From assembly GCA_005765155.1 (NCBI GenBank), contig VCCP01000001.1, positions 5,704,001 through 5,768,000 of the forward strand: a stretch of 64,000 bases of DNA. Direction: 5' to 3'. Every line of letters starts with the position of its first letter. Within the stretch, counting starts at the first letter, position 1. This DNA comes from Zelopaecilomyces penicillatus. Lineage: Eukaryota > Ascomycota > Sordariomycetes > Hypocreales > Pseudodiploosporaceae. A program made the translations under genes and the position numbers. The notes under the pieces were generated by a model. That model was given only the letters and a program-made list of their open reading frames with translations. It ran no database searches and was not told the DNA's origin. This document shows positions 22,183 through 34,154 of the stretch, one piece after another.

Positions 22183-22671
22183 ATGAATACTCATCTTCCC
22201 CTTTTCTCGACACAATGGCGATGGGGAAGGTGCATCTCTTCACGTCACCCGCCATCCCGAATGATATACCCGCAACTGAAAATCCGAAATCCACTAGTAG
22301 TCCAAAAGCCAGCCGAATCGTGCGTGGCTTGCCTGCTCTCCAACCAGTCATGCGCCCGCTTTGTTTCGACTACACACCGCCCACACTTGCATGTTCCCTG
22401 TGTAAAGGTATGCTTATATTTGTTCATCACCATGCCTCTTATTTTTATCATAAATAATAGGTTTGTGCCTGTATGGCGTTCGAATGCCTGAATGCGTCAG
22501 GCTTCGTCACGGCTAGCAGTGAGGGTGCATGTAGATTGCGCGCCACAGCTGTCCTATGCAGAGGTATTAATGTGTTTTGTTTTGGGGGTCCTTTGCGTTC
22601 TTTTTCTTTCCTCATGAACCTATGTAGGAGCTACTGTACCCCGGAATTTCAGCTTTGCTGCACGCCCATAA
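22183..22671 (+). CDS. uncertain Cys-rich spliced hypothetical, 123 residues
   Basis: I do not recognise this candidate. Exons 22183-22407, 22461-22563 and 22628-22671 join in frame through two GT..AG introns of 53 and 64 nt. The stop is TAA at 22669. The peptide has about 11 Cys, including SCVACLLSNQSC, PCVKVCACMAFEC and LCR. The C-x2-C-x6-C opening recalls a Zn2Cys6 half-cluster, but the remaining Cys spacing does not complete one. There is no signal peptide at this start. A second frame through exon 1 is also open across the first intron, which weakens the case. It could be a non-coding spliced transcript. Confidence 0.22.
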
Positions 22672-24063
22672 TGGGTATGTCTTTATATAGTGCCCACGTA
22701 TATATAGAGTGGATGGTGATGCACCAATCCGTCACCTTATTGGGTAAATTCTATCGTGCTGTCGCTAATTGATTGGCTATCAGCACAAGATTCGTCCCTT
22801 TATATTATCCAGTATCACAGCAAATACATATTGACCCAAGACGAGATGTCTAAAGTATCTACTACTAATTGGCTCTTCCAGATATAGGCCCAACTCCAAA
22901 TTCCAAAGCAAATGTGTTTTGGCTAGTAAACAGGCAAGACTAAACACATAATAGATCAAGTCACATTGTTGAAAAGCTACAGCGGCGATGAGGAAAACAC
23001 ATAATAAATACTAGCACCATATCGAAGCACGTCCATATCCTTATTTAGACCTTCACTCACCAGTGTCCCCGCACAAATTAAGCATGGACGATCTGACAAC
23101 TGCGTCACTTTATAATGTTGCAGGGCATGCAGGGTATGCAGATATGGACAACAAACACGCGACAGCTTGGGGGCTACTTTACGCCTTCGCCCCCAAACCA
23201 GTAGCTAGCTGTTGCTTTGCCAAGGATGTTTAATCCAAAGCGCGGGCTCAAGGATCAAACACGAGATGGTACCAACTCGTCAACAACTGCCATAAAGTGT
23301 GTGGGGAATGGGCAGTTGTTGGGGGTGCTATTAGGCATCGGGTGGGTTCGCGACAATCCAAGCCCTTGTGAAACCCGCGCCAGGTCGTTGCTCGCTGCAT
23401 TTCGAATCACGAAGCACACAGTCTAAAGAATCTTTAAGAACACAATAGTTTCGCAGGAGGATATGTATTCTCTCGTGCTCACTCATTTCTTACATACAAA
23501 CAAGGAGGTTGTTATCCCACACCTGTCCAGCACACTCATCACCAAACTACCACCATCACGCAACGTAGTCTCCCCAGCCTCACATACTTCCACCACATCA
23601 AGCGAGCAAATTATGTGCAGAAGTGGATAATGACATCCACAGCGTCACGGAGGAGAATGGCCCCCGGGGCCCAGGCTCTAGAATGTACAAAAAAAAGAGA
23701 AAAGAGAAAGAAAGCGCAGAGTATAGGCCCAACATGTCCAAACAGAGATATGACGACGCCGAGTCATGCGTTACGATGAGGATTGCTGACAAAACATTAT
23801 CTGGCGCCAGGTGAACTAATACTGAGAGCGAGATGAAAAAAAAAATAGGAAGCGAGTGATGTGCTTTTCATAGGTAACCATGGCCCTAAGACTACAATTG
23901 CCGAATCATCGAGAGCAATAGGCCAGTCAGGACACTGTACACAGACCACGAGGGGAACTCTGTATGAGAAAAACAATCGGGGTATAAGCTGATCAGGTCA
24001 TCGGAAAACGCGCTGAAGGATGAAGAGTCTCATGACATGTCATTGGAAGGAGAGGCAGTTGAG
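22672..24063. other. intergenic region, 1.4 kb, no gene seen
   Basis: AT-rich with scattered short frames only. Bases after about 23850 are probably the 3' region of the kelch-like gene on the minus strand. No repeats beyond an A-run near 23836. Confidence 0.4.
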
Positions 24064-26295
24064 TTACACCCGAGAATGGTCTCCAAGGTTGAGCCAGCTC
24101 ATGTCTGTGGATGTCGCAGCCATGGCAAGCTGAGGCTGCTTGCTTAGGCCTAGGGGAGGTGGCCGCGCGCCACTACTTGAGCGTGCGGAGGCGGCTTCAT
24201 ACTGCACACTAGGAGCGTATGCGCTGCTCGGTACCCGCTCAGCCCCCCATGATTTTCCGTCTCCAGTGGGGTCCCAGGAATCATGGACGCTCTCGGGTAT
24301 TCCGCTGGAATAACCCGATGATGCTGCTGGTGATACTGGGCGTTCGATTTTGCCAGCTATTCCTTCCTTCAGCGCGAATTTGCTGTGATATTGTGATACA
24401 ACAGGACTGCCCGAATTAACGCTATTCACCTCCGGTCGCCCTTCAAAATTAAGTGGAGGCACTGTGGCAGAATCCTGTGTCGCCCTGGGGTTATTGCTAG
24501 GGCCCCCTGAATAGCGAGAGCTCTGATCAGACCCGGCTGTGTTTCTCTTGTTGGCGCCAAAACCAAGTATTTGCAAGGCACTCCCGCCAGACCAGTATCG
24601 ATTCCAGCCAGAGCTTCTGCGGGTGCCATCCTGTCCTTGAAGAGGCCCGTTTCGGGGTCGAGGTTCGGCAACAGACGGTGCAAAGGCGACTCCCTTTTCA
24701 TCTTGACCCTGAAGAACGGGATTGTCGTGTACCTGTGGAATTGGTTTGCTGATCGTGCTCTTGAATTGTTTGTGCATAGAATTGACCGAGTTTCGGGAGT
24801 CATTGCTCAGATTTCGGTTAAGTGCTGGTTTTTGGTGCACACGGCCCATCAAAATAGCCACGGATGAGTATGATTCCTGAGACATCTGGTGCTGGTGACC
24901 GCGGAAATGGCCTGGTGACGCGGGGGGGAGGGCGCTCTGCGCAAAACCCATTGCCTCATCCTTTTCAGCGGGAGAAATACCACTGTCTCTTCTCATATGA
25001 CCAGCTTCGGTATGATTTTGGCGGCGTTTTCGTAGTCGCAATAGAAGAAGAATGAGTCCGAGCAGGAGAAGGAAGCCCGAAATACTACCCAAAGTGATGG
25101 CGAGAATGGCATTGGAACTTGGCCCGGAATCATTTGCGGCACTACCACCGGCAGGGGCCAACGTGGCTGCTGAATCAGAAGTGGTCGCAGCCGTTGTCTG
25201 TATTGTACTGGAGATGGTGGTGGAAGAGGTAAACGAAGCGGTGGAGGTTGAAGAGGAACCCGTTGAGGTAGATGAGACAGCTTTCACTGTTTGCGTCTTA
25301 TCTAGCAGCAGATCGGTGGCGTTGAGCCAGCTATTTTGATTAGCATCAAATATAGACAACGGTTCCTGGGCATTGCCGCCGGAGAACACAACAATCCCGT
25401 TTGACCCCTGCGCTACGGCGAAGTCCTTTCGGGTGACTGTCGGGGCCAGTGTCGAGTTGTAGTTGGGCCAATTGTCCAATGTGAGAGCCCGCCTCTGATT
25501 GGAACGTCCATGACCCTCAAGTGTCCGTTTAACTGGGGCGGAGTTGGTAACGGGATCTCCCGCTGCATTTTGTAGAGTGACTCGAGCAGCAGAATTTGGT
25601 GACTTTGCCAAATCGAATATGTATAGGCTTTTGGACCCGTCGTCTCCATTTACCAGTACGGTTTGGGTAGAGCCTGTATTCTTCTGAATTGGCTGTGCCA
25701 GACTGGCTCCGGAAAACCTCCAACCCGCAGCAGGATTGAACAAGTAAACTTGGCCATTTGATCCATCGCCACTCATCATAGCCGCATCGGCAGCTGACCA
25801 GCTCATGACAATCGGAGAGATAGCCGGTGTAGCGCTAGACTGAAAACTACGAGCCTCGTAGGGTTCGGAAGCCTGAATCGTAAACGTTTGTGACGAGGGA
25901 CCTTGAACGCCGTCTTGACTTCCAGCATAAACCAGGATGGCGTTGTTAGCCTGGATATATGTAGAGCTGTGCCATTGTCGATTCTTCGTGACTAAATCTG
26001 AAGGCTTGATAGTAGTCCAATTGCCGGTTGAGTATGTGTACTTTTGGAGCCCGGTGTAGTCGGCCGAGTCGGTAGTTCCGCCAACCACGAAAAAGGCAGC
26101 CTGTGACGCATCGCCCGGAGTTGTCCCAACACATGTTGCGCCCGATGCCTTTACTCCCATCTCCAACTTCTTCCATTGAGCACCCTCCTCCAAGCGTAAG
26201 GATAAAAATCCCTGGGAAGAATATGAGTAAAGCGTGTTATCACGAATGACAGAGCACGAGTTATCTAAAGAAACAGGGGGTTCTGGAATAGACAT
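24064..26295 (-). CDS. kelch-like beta-propeller protein with a single membrane span
   Basis: A single exon of 743 residues with ATG at 26295. Residues 1 to about 345 have kelch/galactose-oxidase-like repeats: FFVVGG, ILVYAGSQDG, GIVVFSGGNAQEPLSIFD and similar strand-turn units. A Ser/Thr-rich stalk (about residues 345-390) is likely O-glycosylated. A strong hydrophobic helix follows at about 395-420 (AILAITLGSISGFLLLLG), then RLRKRRQ. That charge pattern predicts a cytoplasmic C-terminus. The 320-residue tail is Ser/Gly/Pro-rich and disordered. No cleavable signal peptide is visible at this ATG, so either the membrane span also acts as the targeting signal or an upstream exon is missed. The layout is common in filamentous fungi; a cell-surface or polarity role is speculation. 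Confidence 0.8.
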   Translation of the reverse strand: MSIPEPPVSLDNSCSVIRDNTLYSYSSQGFLSLRLEEGAQWKKLEMGVKASGATCVGTTPGDASQAAFFVVGGTTDSADYTGLQKYTYSTGNWTTIKPSDLVTKNRQWHSSTYIQANNAILVYAGSQDGVQGPSSQTFTIQASEPYEARSFQSSATPAISPIVMSWSAADAAMMSGDGSNGQVYLFNPAAGWRFSGASLAQPIQKNTGSTQTVLVNGDDGSKSLYIFDLAKSPNSAARVTLQNAAGDPVTNSAPVKRTLEGHGRSNQRRALTLDNWPNYNSTLAPTVTRKDFAVAQGSNGIVVFSGGNAQEPLSIFDANQNSWLNATDLLLDKTQTVKAVSSTSTGSSSTSTASFTSSTTISSTIQTTAATTSDSAATLAPAGGSAANDSGPSSNAILAITLGSISGFLLLLGLILLLLRLRKRRQNHTEAGHMRRDSGISPAEKDEAMGFAQSALPPASPGHFRGHQHQMSQESYSSVAILMGRVHQKPALNRNLSNDSRNSVNSMHKQFKSTISKPIPQVHDNPVLQGQDEKGVAFAPSVAEPRPRNGPLQGQDGTRRSSGWNRYWSGGSALQILGFGANKRNTAGSDQSSRYSGGPSNNPRATQDSATVPPLNFEGRPEVNSVNSGSPVVSQYHSKFALKEGIAGKIERPVSPAASSGYSSGIPESVHDSWDPTGDGKSWGAERVPSSAYAPSVQYEAASARSSSGARPPPLGLSKQPQLAMAATSTDMSWLNLGDHSRV

Positions 26296-29200
26296 TGTTT
26301 TCTAATTTCCTCAGACAAAGCCGTAAATAAGTTGACCAAGGAGAACTAGTAATCTCAAATCTAGCAAATCTTTCCGGGTCGATTTGTTTATAATGACATG
26401 GCGTGGATGATGCCTGATGAAAAGAGTTGGCCTGGGTCGTAAGTGGATTGCTATTCATTCAGCAACATGAATATCAGTGAGGGCGAAGAAAAGTTGAGGC
26501 GCCAGGCAGAGAGCGGATGAAGTTGGTGGAGGGACAGGCTACTCAGAGCACAGCGATTCGAGGTCGGGTCGGGAGAGAATGGTACGAAAACAAGACCGAA
26601 AAGCTTCCTGCGCAAGTTCTTGGTATGCGGGGGAAACAAGGAGCAACGGGAGTCCTGCGAAGTCTGAGGGCGAAAGCGTCGCAGGTTGACCAAGGGAATC
26701 GATTTAAGGATCAATGGCAGGTCGTCAATTGTGACCTAGTCACAAGCTAGGCGGTCAATCCGAATTGGAGGAGCAAGTTGAAACTCGTCCGTTGTCCGTG
26801 GCCACACAGGGCAAATGTGAAATGTAGGAAGTTTGGTGACAACCTGTTGTTAAAAGAAGGCAGTGGGCGGGCGAATATCAACGCCTCGTGGGTGGTTTCT
26901 TCTCGTCGCTCTCGTGCCAGACGGGAGAGTGCGAGTCACTAGAGTCAACCAAAGGCGCCGTCAGGAGCGGTGGCGATGGGCCTGTGAAAGAGGGGAAAGA
27001 GGGACAGAATCAAGGAAGAAGGACCAGCTGATGTTGCTGCTTGTCGGGCAGAAACAAAGCGGGAAAACGAAGCAAACACGACGGAGGCAAAAGGAGAGGG
27101 AATGAGGATGAGAAGAGGAGAGCGCCAGCAGTTGGAACAGGAGCAGCGCGCCGTGGCGAGTACCTAGCGCAGCGACAGGGAGCGGACAGGGAGGCGGACA
27201 GGGCTCCCTCACCACCTAATCGCTAGCACCGTTGCCCACCAGAGAGCGAGCAACACCCCAGCAAACCACTGCACTCCGTACCAGGGGGAGGGTCTCGTGT
27301 GTCTCCAACGTCAAACCGATACTGCTCTGGGCTGCCTGTCTGAGGCAATACTACAGTGGCTCTACACCTAGATAACAACCCAACAAGCATCCCCCTGCTG
27401 TTGGCTCCGCAATCCTGGCCTCAAAGACTTCTGGGAGGCTCGGGCCCTGACATTGGACTGGCAGACTCTGCTGTGTACATATATCGCTGCTGTGCGTCCC
27501 TCGCTGTTGTGTGCAGTGACCCTGCGCTGTCTCGTCGCTACACCACTACGATATAGCTTGTATGACTCTGTACCAATGTCTCTGTGTGGCTCTCAATGTC
27601 AGGGGCGTCAGGGTCCTGCAGCAGCACCTGGCCAATGAGCGCCCGCTGGCAGCGTTCCATCCACGCTGCGCCTGCGAAGCTCGAGGTTTCGGCCGACGAC
27701 ACAGAACCTGGACGAGAGCAACAACCGCCGCACAGCTGGGAGTACCCGTCGGACAAAGGGTACTCGTCATGTATGCCAAGGTACCCAAGTAGCTACCTGT
27801 AGCACGTTTGACACCTGGTGGCTGGATGACCCTGCCAAGCCTCGCCTTTCAAGGCTCCTGTGCCTGAGTTTGATACGCTGGTTGATAGGGGGGACCTACG
27901 GTGGGTATTGGCCAATCACACACGTTGTCTGTGCCGCGGCGGCTTGGCATTTTCCATCGCGAAGCTATCCAGGCAAGCCAGGACCATCAATTTCTCCAGC
28001 TGACGAGAACCTTACGAGGACACTTGCGCCATCTAAGTTGGGAGCATCATTTGTGGCTGCTGAGGTGGGCAGTTCACCCATACGATGAATGGCTACAGGA
28101 CAGGTATTCCCTTGCCATCATCTCCAAGCACAACCAGGAGCGCTTCGACCTTGACAGTGTGAATAGTGCTCACCTGTTTGAACTAAACAGCCCGTGCGTG
28201 ATGGGTTTCTATTTCATCTGCGTGCGGTTGGTGCATCAACGACAATCAATCACCAACATCAGGTCATCGAGTTACCAGAGAACAGCAACAACTAGGGCTT
28301 CCATCCCTCCAACTGCCCAGCATCGAGGCAACAAAGCATAGCGGCACTGAAGTCTTGTTTTGCTTGACTCGGGAATTGTCTACGCTCAACATGTTCATGT
28401 GGTGTACGCTTGGACTCTACTCTACGACAAATACTACAGAGTGTGCATATATATCTACATGCTTCAACAATGCACTCCATATCATAGCTTACTTACCTGC
28501 GGAGTATAGGCATGAAGATACTCATCATGGGGTGATGCGTACACGCGATACTACTATAGGTCAGCAACGTACAGGTCGCCTTACCTACATCACGGACGGA
28601 ATCAGGTGCGCACAAACTAAACTGCAGATACAAGACAAGTATCGTGCATACATGGACGCCTGACGGACGACGGACGAATGTAGTCTTGATCACCAAGCAA
28701 AGGGTTGAGTTTGAGAGGAGCAACACTCGACCCCCTCACCAACCAATTACCCACAATGGCATCCTAGGCATTTTCGACCGACCATCGTCATCTAACCCGT
28801 TGATCGCATTTGCTTGTACGCGTTCGTGGCTCATAATTCGAACCAGTTCCCGTAGGTTCTCCCACCTCGTCAACACAACCTGCATTTTCGCTGCTACCCT
28901 TGTGTGCGTGTGCAACACTATCCTCTAACACTACTTTAGTAGCAAGCTAACAATTGAGACGAGTCTCGAGAAAATAATTACTATCGAACGAAATCATTAG
29001 ACGTCCAGTGATCATTGCCGATTTCTACCTCGTAGTAGGTGTCGAACATGGCAGCCTATCCGACGAGTTTCTCCCTGGTTGGTAAAAATACCCCGGGGCA
29101 CAGTCCGCGCCACCGTCCAAGGATGTCAAATGGCGCCAATGCAGCCCACCCACTCGCGCAGCATGAAACGCGCTACGAGTCCAATTCCCTGCACTCGCAT

Positions 29201-31111
29201 TGGTGCCTGGGTCTACCCCCCCTGGCATAATGAAATGCAATGGGTTGTTCCTGGGAGGACAGGTGAGACAAGTTGCTCGTGCGAGGAACCAAGAGGCCGT
29301 GTGGCCTTGCGTCTTCGTCCACGCCCATTTCGTCCGTACTGTTTTACACGGAATACCCGCAAGAAAACATGTTTATTCGTCGCTCTTTATCGTGCAATTT
29401 CGAGGCATTGCGGGGAATGGCAACCGCCGAAGAAGAAACCAGACGAGTAATTAGGATGTGGCGTGCTTCCAACGCTCACGAGCAAAAAGATGCTGATGAC
29501 GCGCGTGTCTGTCCTACGGTGTAAGGTATGTTCTCGTATTCGCGCTGTCACCATCCTGCTTCGAATCGATGCATTGTAGGAAATTGGTTGACAATCCTGC
29601 ACGCACCTCAATGGTTATGGGCAAGATCTACCTCTGCCAATCTACTTCAGGAGTGAAAAGAAGGCTTATACTCATAACATGCTGGTTGATCAACTCGACA
29701 TATTATTTCCAGCTGTTCCATTATCTCAACGCAAGGTAATAACTAATAACCTACACATACGTAAGAAGATATATCGTGGATTGAACACTGTGGTATGGCC
29801 AGCGGCCGGGCTATACCAGAGCACGCCGCAATCGTACCATTGACCCAGTGATTCTCTGTTACCTCTGACACACTATAACACAGCAATTGATAATGCTAAT
29901 GGTAATGGGAAATAAACACTGACGGTGGCTATTACCGTTTATTTTCCATTGTGGACTGATGATACCCAAGGTCCCCCAACGTAGGGGTCATTGCCTCAAG
30001 TATCAAGTGCATGAGCATTTAATACTCCGTACTAGTATCGATTAGGACCCAGGATACTACTGCGTAGCCCAATTCTCGCACTCGCACTCCTGAGTTCTGG
30101 CACTAGCCGTAGCCTACGACCCAACTAATTAACACCTACCCCAGACCTGCTCGAGAAAAACAAAACAGATTTCACCCATGTTTTTTTCTTCATGCAAGAT
30201 ACAGAGTTAAATGTGTTTCGCACGTCATTGCCCTCCCTATCATGCATGTGGCATCTGCATGCCGATGAAATCGCAAAATGATGGCCACTTTACTGCGGCC
30301 AGAAAACCGAACTCGTGAGAAAAGATCTTCCCACTACGTGAACGGAGTTCTATACGCTGTGAGGCGTTGCATACGCGCCGAGGATAACTCTCACGTGGCT
30401 CTTCATGTCGGACATTAACATCGAATCACATCCGCATTGTCTGTCCCCATCAAAGCGCGCGGCTCTAGTTAAGTGTGGACGATGAGCCTTGTTGATTGGT
30501 CGGTGCCTTCAGCCTCATAACGTCTATATCGAATTGAAGAAAAAGTGTCAAATATTCAAACAATGACCATCCGAGTTCATTTTATTATTCCGTTTAACAC
30601 ATGTAATTCTTCATCGCTGATTCATCTTTACTGGATCCAATAGCCCCCCGCGGCGATTTCATATCCATATCAATCTAGGTGATAATCCAACGAAAGTTTG
30701 GTGAATTATAAGCCCCTCACTACCAAAACAGCATCCCCATTAACCCCTCGCTTTCATACACCTGAAACAGTACAAATGTGAGCTTTGCAACACAGCCTTC
30801 CTGTTCATCCAATGGCCCGATTCCCATACCCCCTTCGTCCACTCCAAGTACCAGTTTCTCCCTCTATATTGATCTACACACCCGCGTTCAGATAAATGAT
30901 AACCCTCCCAAGAAAGTACCACCTTGCAATTCGTTTTTGAGTGACATCAAGCACTATACCGCATTATGCACTTGAAGAACCGCGTATGCCTGGATTCGCG
31001 GGGCGATGGCTTAGCGCTGCAATGGACCATATCGTTTCTAATAAACATAAAAATGATGATATTTTCAACGGTTGCAAGGGCTAGGCCGACAATATGACCC
31101 AATAGTTGCCA
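26296..31111. other. long gene-poor region, about 4.8 kb
   Basis: No ORF in either strand shows recognisable similarity, a coherent intron set or long coding bias. The first 900 bp (26300-27200) are purine-rich on the plus strand and are probably the leader and promoter of the kelch-like gene. An imperfect inverted repeat lies at 29904-29950, listed separately. AT content rises between about 29650 and 30700. Non-coding transcripts or fast-evolving small genes cannot be excluded. Confidence 0.5.
29904..29950. repeat. inverted repeat (potential hairpin)
   Basis: Bases 29904-29917 (AATGGGAAATAAAC) pair with 29937-29950 (GTTTATTTTCCATT) with one mismatch, leaving a 19-nt loop. A second short pair, GGTAAT at 29901-29906 and ATTACC at 29931-29936, overlaps it. 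It could be a transposon-derived relic or an RNA stem. Confidence 0.4.
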
Positions 31112-33335
31112 TTATGCAGCTGCAGCGAATGCCTCGGGGGGCAGTTGTGCCTATGTCAAGATATTAGCGCACTGTTGTCAAGTCCTACTAAAATATAGTG
31201 GGCACTAAATACCTTTTTCTCGTTGAAAATGACGAGAGCCTTATCGAAATCCCAGTCAACCTGCGTCAAGCACATCTCCGAGTACTGTGCAACCATGCCT
31301 GTTTGTTTCGAAAGCTCCACAACCATTGCTTGGTGTTGTGTTTCATTGGTGGGTTGTGTTGCTACCGCTGCAAACACGTTGGGGAGTGAGCTATAAGCTC
31401 GTAGTGATAGCATGTCGCTGACTACTCGGATTGGTCCCTTTCCTGGCTGACCGGGCCCAAGAACCACTGTCCGTGAAAAGCTCCGTTTCCCAGTTGTTCC
31501 CGATTTTTGATCGTACTCTTCAAACTCGCCGTGTACTGCAATGATCAGGCCGTCCACGCCCATGCGGTTCTGACCAACTGGGTCAATAAGCCCTGGTAGG
31601 GGATGGCAGTCCATGATATATTTGGTCAAGTCTTCCTTGATATTAGGATGTCGAGTAACCGGCAAGCTCTTCCATAACTCGTAAATCGCAGTTGCTCCTT
31701 TACACAGCCGTTGAGCTCTGGCGCCCTGGTGGTTGATCCTAATTAGGTTTCGAGAAAATTTGATGTAAGCTGCCCAGGGTAAAGGTGGAGGAGCGTTTGG
31801 ATCTCTGACAGAACACGCATCTACTGCCAAGGAAAATTGACTAGCATCATCGTACAACCGTGATATGAGGCCCTGACGATCACTGTCATAGGAGGTGAAG
31901 AACTCAAGCAAGAATCCCTCGCCGATGCCGTTGACATCACGGAAATCAGGCCCATGTTGCGGTATAGGCTTTGTTGTATTTTGCTCTGCGATTTGCTCCG
32001 CAGTTCGTAGTTGGACCCCGTTGATAACTTGGAGTTTCGGGAACCACTGTAGTAGCATGGTATGGAAATTGGGATCTGTAGATTCAATCGGGTTTCCTGT
32101 CGTATAGATTGACTCCATGTCTCTGAATTTACCTTTCCATCGCTCAAGCCCTTGCATGCTGGCAATCTGATTACCACTTACGTCAAGGTTTTTGAGCTGC
32201 GGAAAAGTCGTTGCTACAACCTCAACTTGTGTGACGTCGTCGATGTTGTTGTTGGCAAGGCTGATGCTTTCGATAGCCTCTCGCTTCTCCTGTGCTGTCT
32301 TGAAGAGCCCATCGCAGATAGCCATGAGTCCCTTGAACGTTTTGAGAGCCCTTTCGCGTGTCTCGAACATGCCAAGCGTGACGAGTTCGGCATCAGCAGC
32401 CAATGCATCCAGTTTTAATAGTTTATTGCCACCAACGTATCTTTGGCTCAGAATTGATTGAAGTTTAGCCCGAAGCTCCTGAGTTTCTTTGGACTCTGTT
32501 GGCTTAATTGAGGCCTCAGGACCATCTTGTGACTCAATAATTTCTAGTGGAGTGCCAGCGAATTGGAAGGTGTTGACCTTCAATAACTCCTCCGCATCCT
32601 CCTTGCTGGCTCCTATGAACACATAGTCTCCAGTCTTGTGTGACTATGTCTGATTAGCAGGCTACAAAGGAAAGTCGTTTACCTAGGTGCCGAGTGAAGC
32701 GCGTCTTGCCAGTGTGAACAAATCTCGGAACTCAATACTGCCCAGTCACTTCACGACCAGCTGGATCATCGACAGGCAATTGGCACCTGGAACCTCGTCA
32801 ATGATGGACTTACCTTTTTAATCGCGACTTGTCGTTGCCGTCCAGATACAAAAGATGATGATTTCCTTTCCAAAAAGCTGAGCAAATCACCAAGACCCCC
32901 ATCTGAATTTGTTGCAGCTTTGCTCTGCCTCAAGCCATGCACGCGCAGCCAACTCAAGTCAGCCAAGTTGGGTCCTCGGGCTCTAACAGAGCGCCCATTT
33001 GTTGATTTTGAGCGCGCTGTCAAATCCGAAGAATTTCCATTATTTAGATGCTTTAGAACTGTTTGTGCCATCTTGGAAACACCACGGGTATTGTTTGTGG
33101 CTGCTCTTGTGGTGGGGCGACTCTTGGAACTACTTGAGTCGGCAGGCGCAGATGTTGTTCTCTTTGCCCGCTTGGCCGAAGTGTCCATGTCCAGATCTCC
33201 ATCAAGGTCTACTCTGACGGGACCCCCCCTCTTCTTTTGAATGCCTCCCCGTGTGCTGGCTCTGGTTCCCGACGACGTGCCTCTTGGTTCTCGACCAGGC
33301 TGAGCTGCCTGGGAACGAGGGCCCCGCGGTGCCAT
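31112..33335 (-). CDS. MEX67: mRNA export receptor Mex67 (NXF family)
   Basis: Exons on the minus strand are 33335-32814, 32643-31213 and 31150-31112, giving 663 residues; both introns are phase 0. Exon 1 is a basic, Ser/Arg-rich N-terminus as in NXF/TAP proteins. The join AIKK|SHKTGDYVFIGAS fits the RNA-binding segment. The leucine-rich repeats appear as ESISLANNNIDD, FPQLKNLDVSGNQI and LQVINGV. An NTF2-like domain follows (GFLLEFFTSYDSDRQGLI through GVDGLIIAVHGEF). The C-terminal UBA-like TAP-C domain (TGMVAQYSEMCLTQVDWDFDKAL) is completed by a 39-nt last exon ending PPEAFAAAA. Mex67 pairs with Mtr2 to carry mRNPs through nuclear pores. The gene is divergent from MPH1. The ATG at 33335 begins MAPRGPRSQ; the frame extends further upstream but through a tandem-repeat leader. 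Confidence 0.95.
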
Positions 33336-33421
33336 GACTTTGGGAGCAAAGGCAAGCGTCCGATGCGGTGTTGCGCGAAATCTGGAGTAGGTGGCCTGTG
33401 AATGAGGCAGTGGGCGATTTT

Positions 33422-33456
33422 CGTGTTGCGTGTTGCGTGTTGCGTGTTGCGTGTTG
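33422..33456. repeat. tandem repeat (CGTGTTG)x5 in the MEX67 leader
   Basis: Five exact head-to-tail 7-bp units, about 90 bp upstream of the MEX67 ATG. On the MEX67 strand the unit reads CAACACG. It lies in the 5' leader or promoter and is likely length-polymorphic. Confidence 0.8.
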
Positions 33457-33910
33457 GAATTTGGCTGGGCTATTGCTGAGGAATAATTGCGAGGGTGGGC
33501 TTCACTAGATGGTTTCAAGGTTGGCCCGTTCCTCCTACAAAATAATACAAAGCGAAGGTTTGCTGAAAGTTTGATGATGTAACACACAGTATGTAAGCAG
33601 CAGCTTTCAAGCTAGCCCTTTATGAAACCGCATACTGAGGCTGCCACGCTAGGAGGTACATGCTTCTTCAAATCTACCTAGTAGGTACCTCAAGCGATGC
33701 TCCTCTTGTTTACTTACCTGTAACTACAGTATGCTTGCCCACTTAGAAACAGAAAAAGCGACCTGATTAACCATAATGGAAATTTAGTGAGCTTCGATGC
33801 AACTATTTTAGAATTTTGTGATTAGTAGTACTGAGCCATTCTCGTAACCTTGATGAAGAATTTGATAATATTGCCAGGTACTCGTGCGTTTTGGAGTAGA
33901 CCGTACCACA

Positions 33911-33918
33911 TCACGTGA
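33911..33918. promoter_or_regulatory. TCACGTGA palindrome upstream of MPH1
   Basis: A third exact copy of the CACGTG-core palindrome, 237 bp upstream of the MPH1 start and 576 bp upstream of the divergent MEX67 start. Confidence 0.45.
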
Positions 33919-34154
33919 TTCGGTACATGTTTCGTGTCGCCATCTAGAATCCGCCCTCGTCACTCAACGCGCTGGAACCATATCGTGTTGTATGAGGGTA
34001 TAACGCGTTTAAGCATTCAGGCTGGGGCTATGCAGAGCCAGTTTTTGCTACTTTGACTGGCAAATCGTCATGGAAATCGACACATAATGAAATTTACGAA
34101 GGACTGAGATATGAAAAATTGAATTCAGTCTTGCTTTCCCAAGTCCAAGCTACA

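Larger units (their letters stand above)
33336..34154. promoter_or_regulatory. divergent promoter region MEX67/MPH1
   Basis: About 820 bp between the two start codons. It holds the 7-bp tandem repeat, a TACCTAGTAGGTACC-like palindrome near 33675-33690 and TCACGTGA at 33911-33918. The MPH1 frame is open from 34053 but without an ATG before 34155. Confidence 0.5.

Noticed and set aside
22215..22457. Alternative frame of the Cys-rich candidate (MAMGKVHLF start)
   Set aside because: It also stays open across the first intron but ends sooner and has fewer patterned residues; neither frame is certain.
34053..34154. 34-codon N-terminal extension of MPH1
   Set aside because: It begins at TTG, not ATG, and the conserved acidic head MDSDEFEDD starts exactly at 34155.
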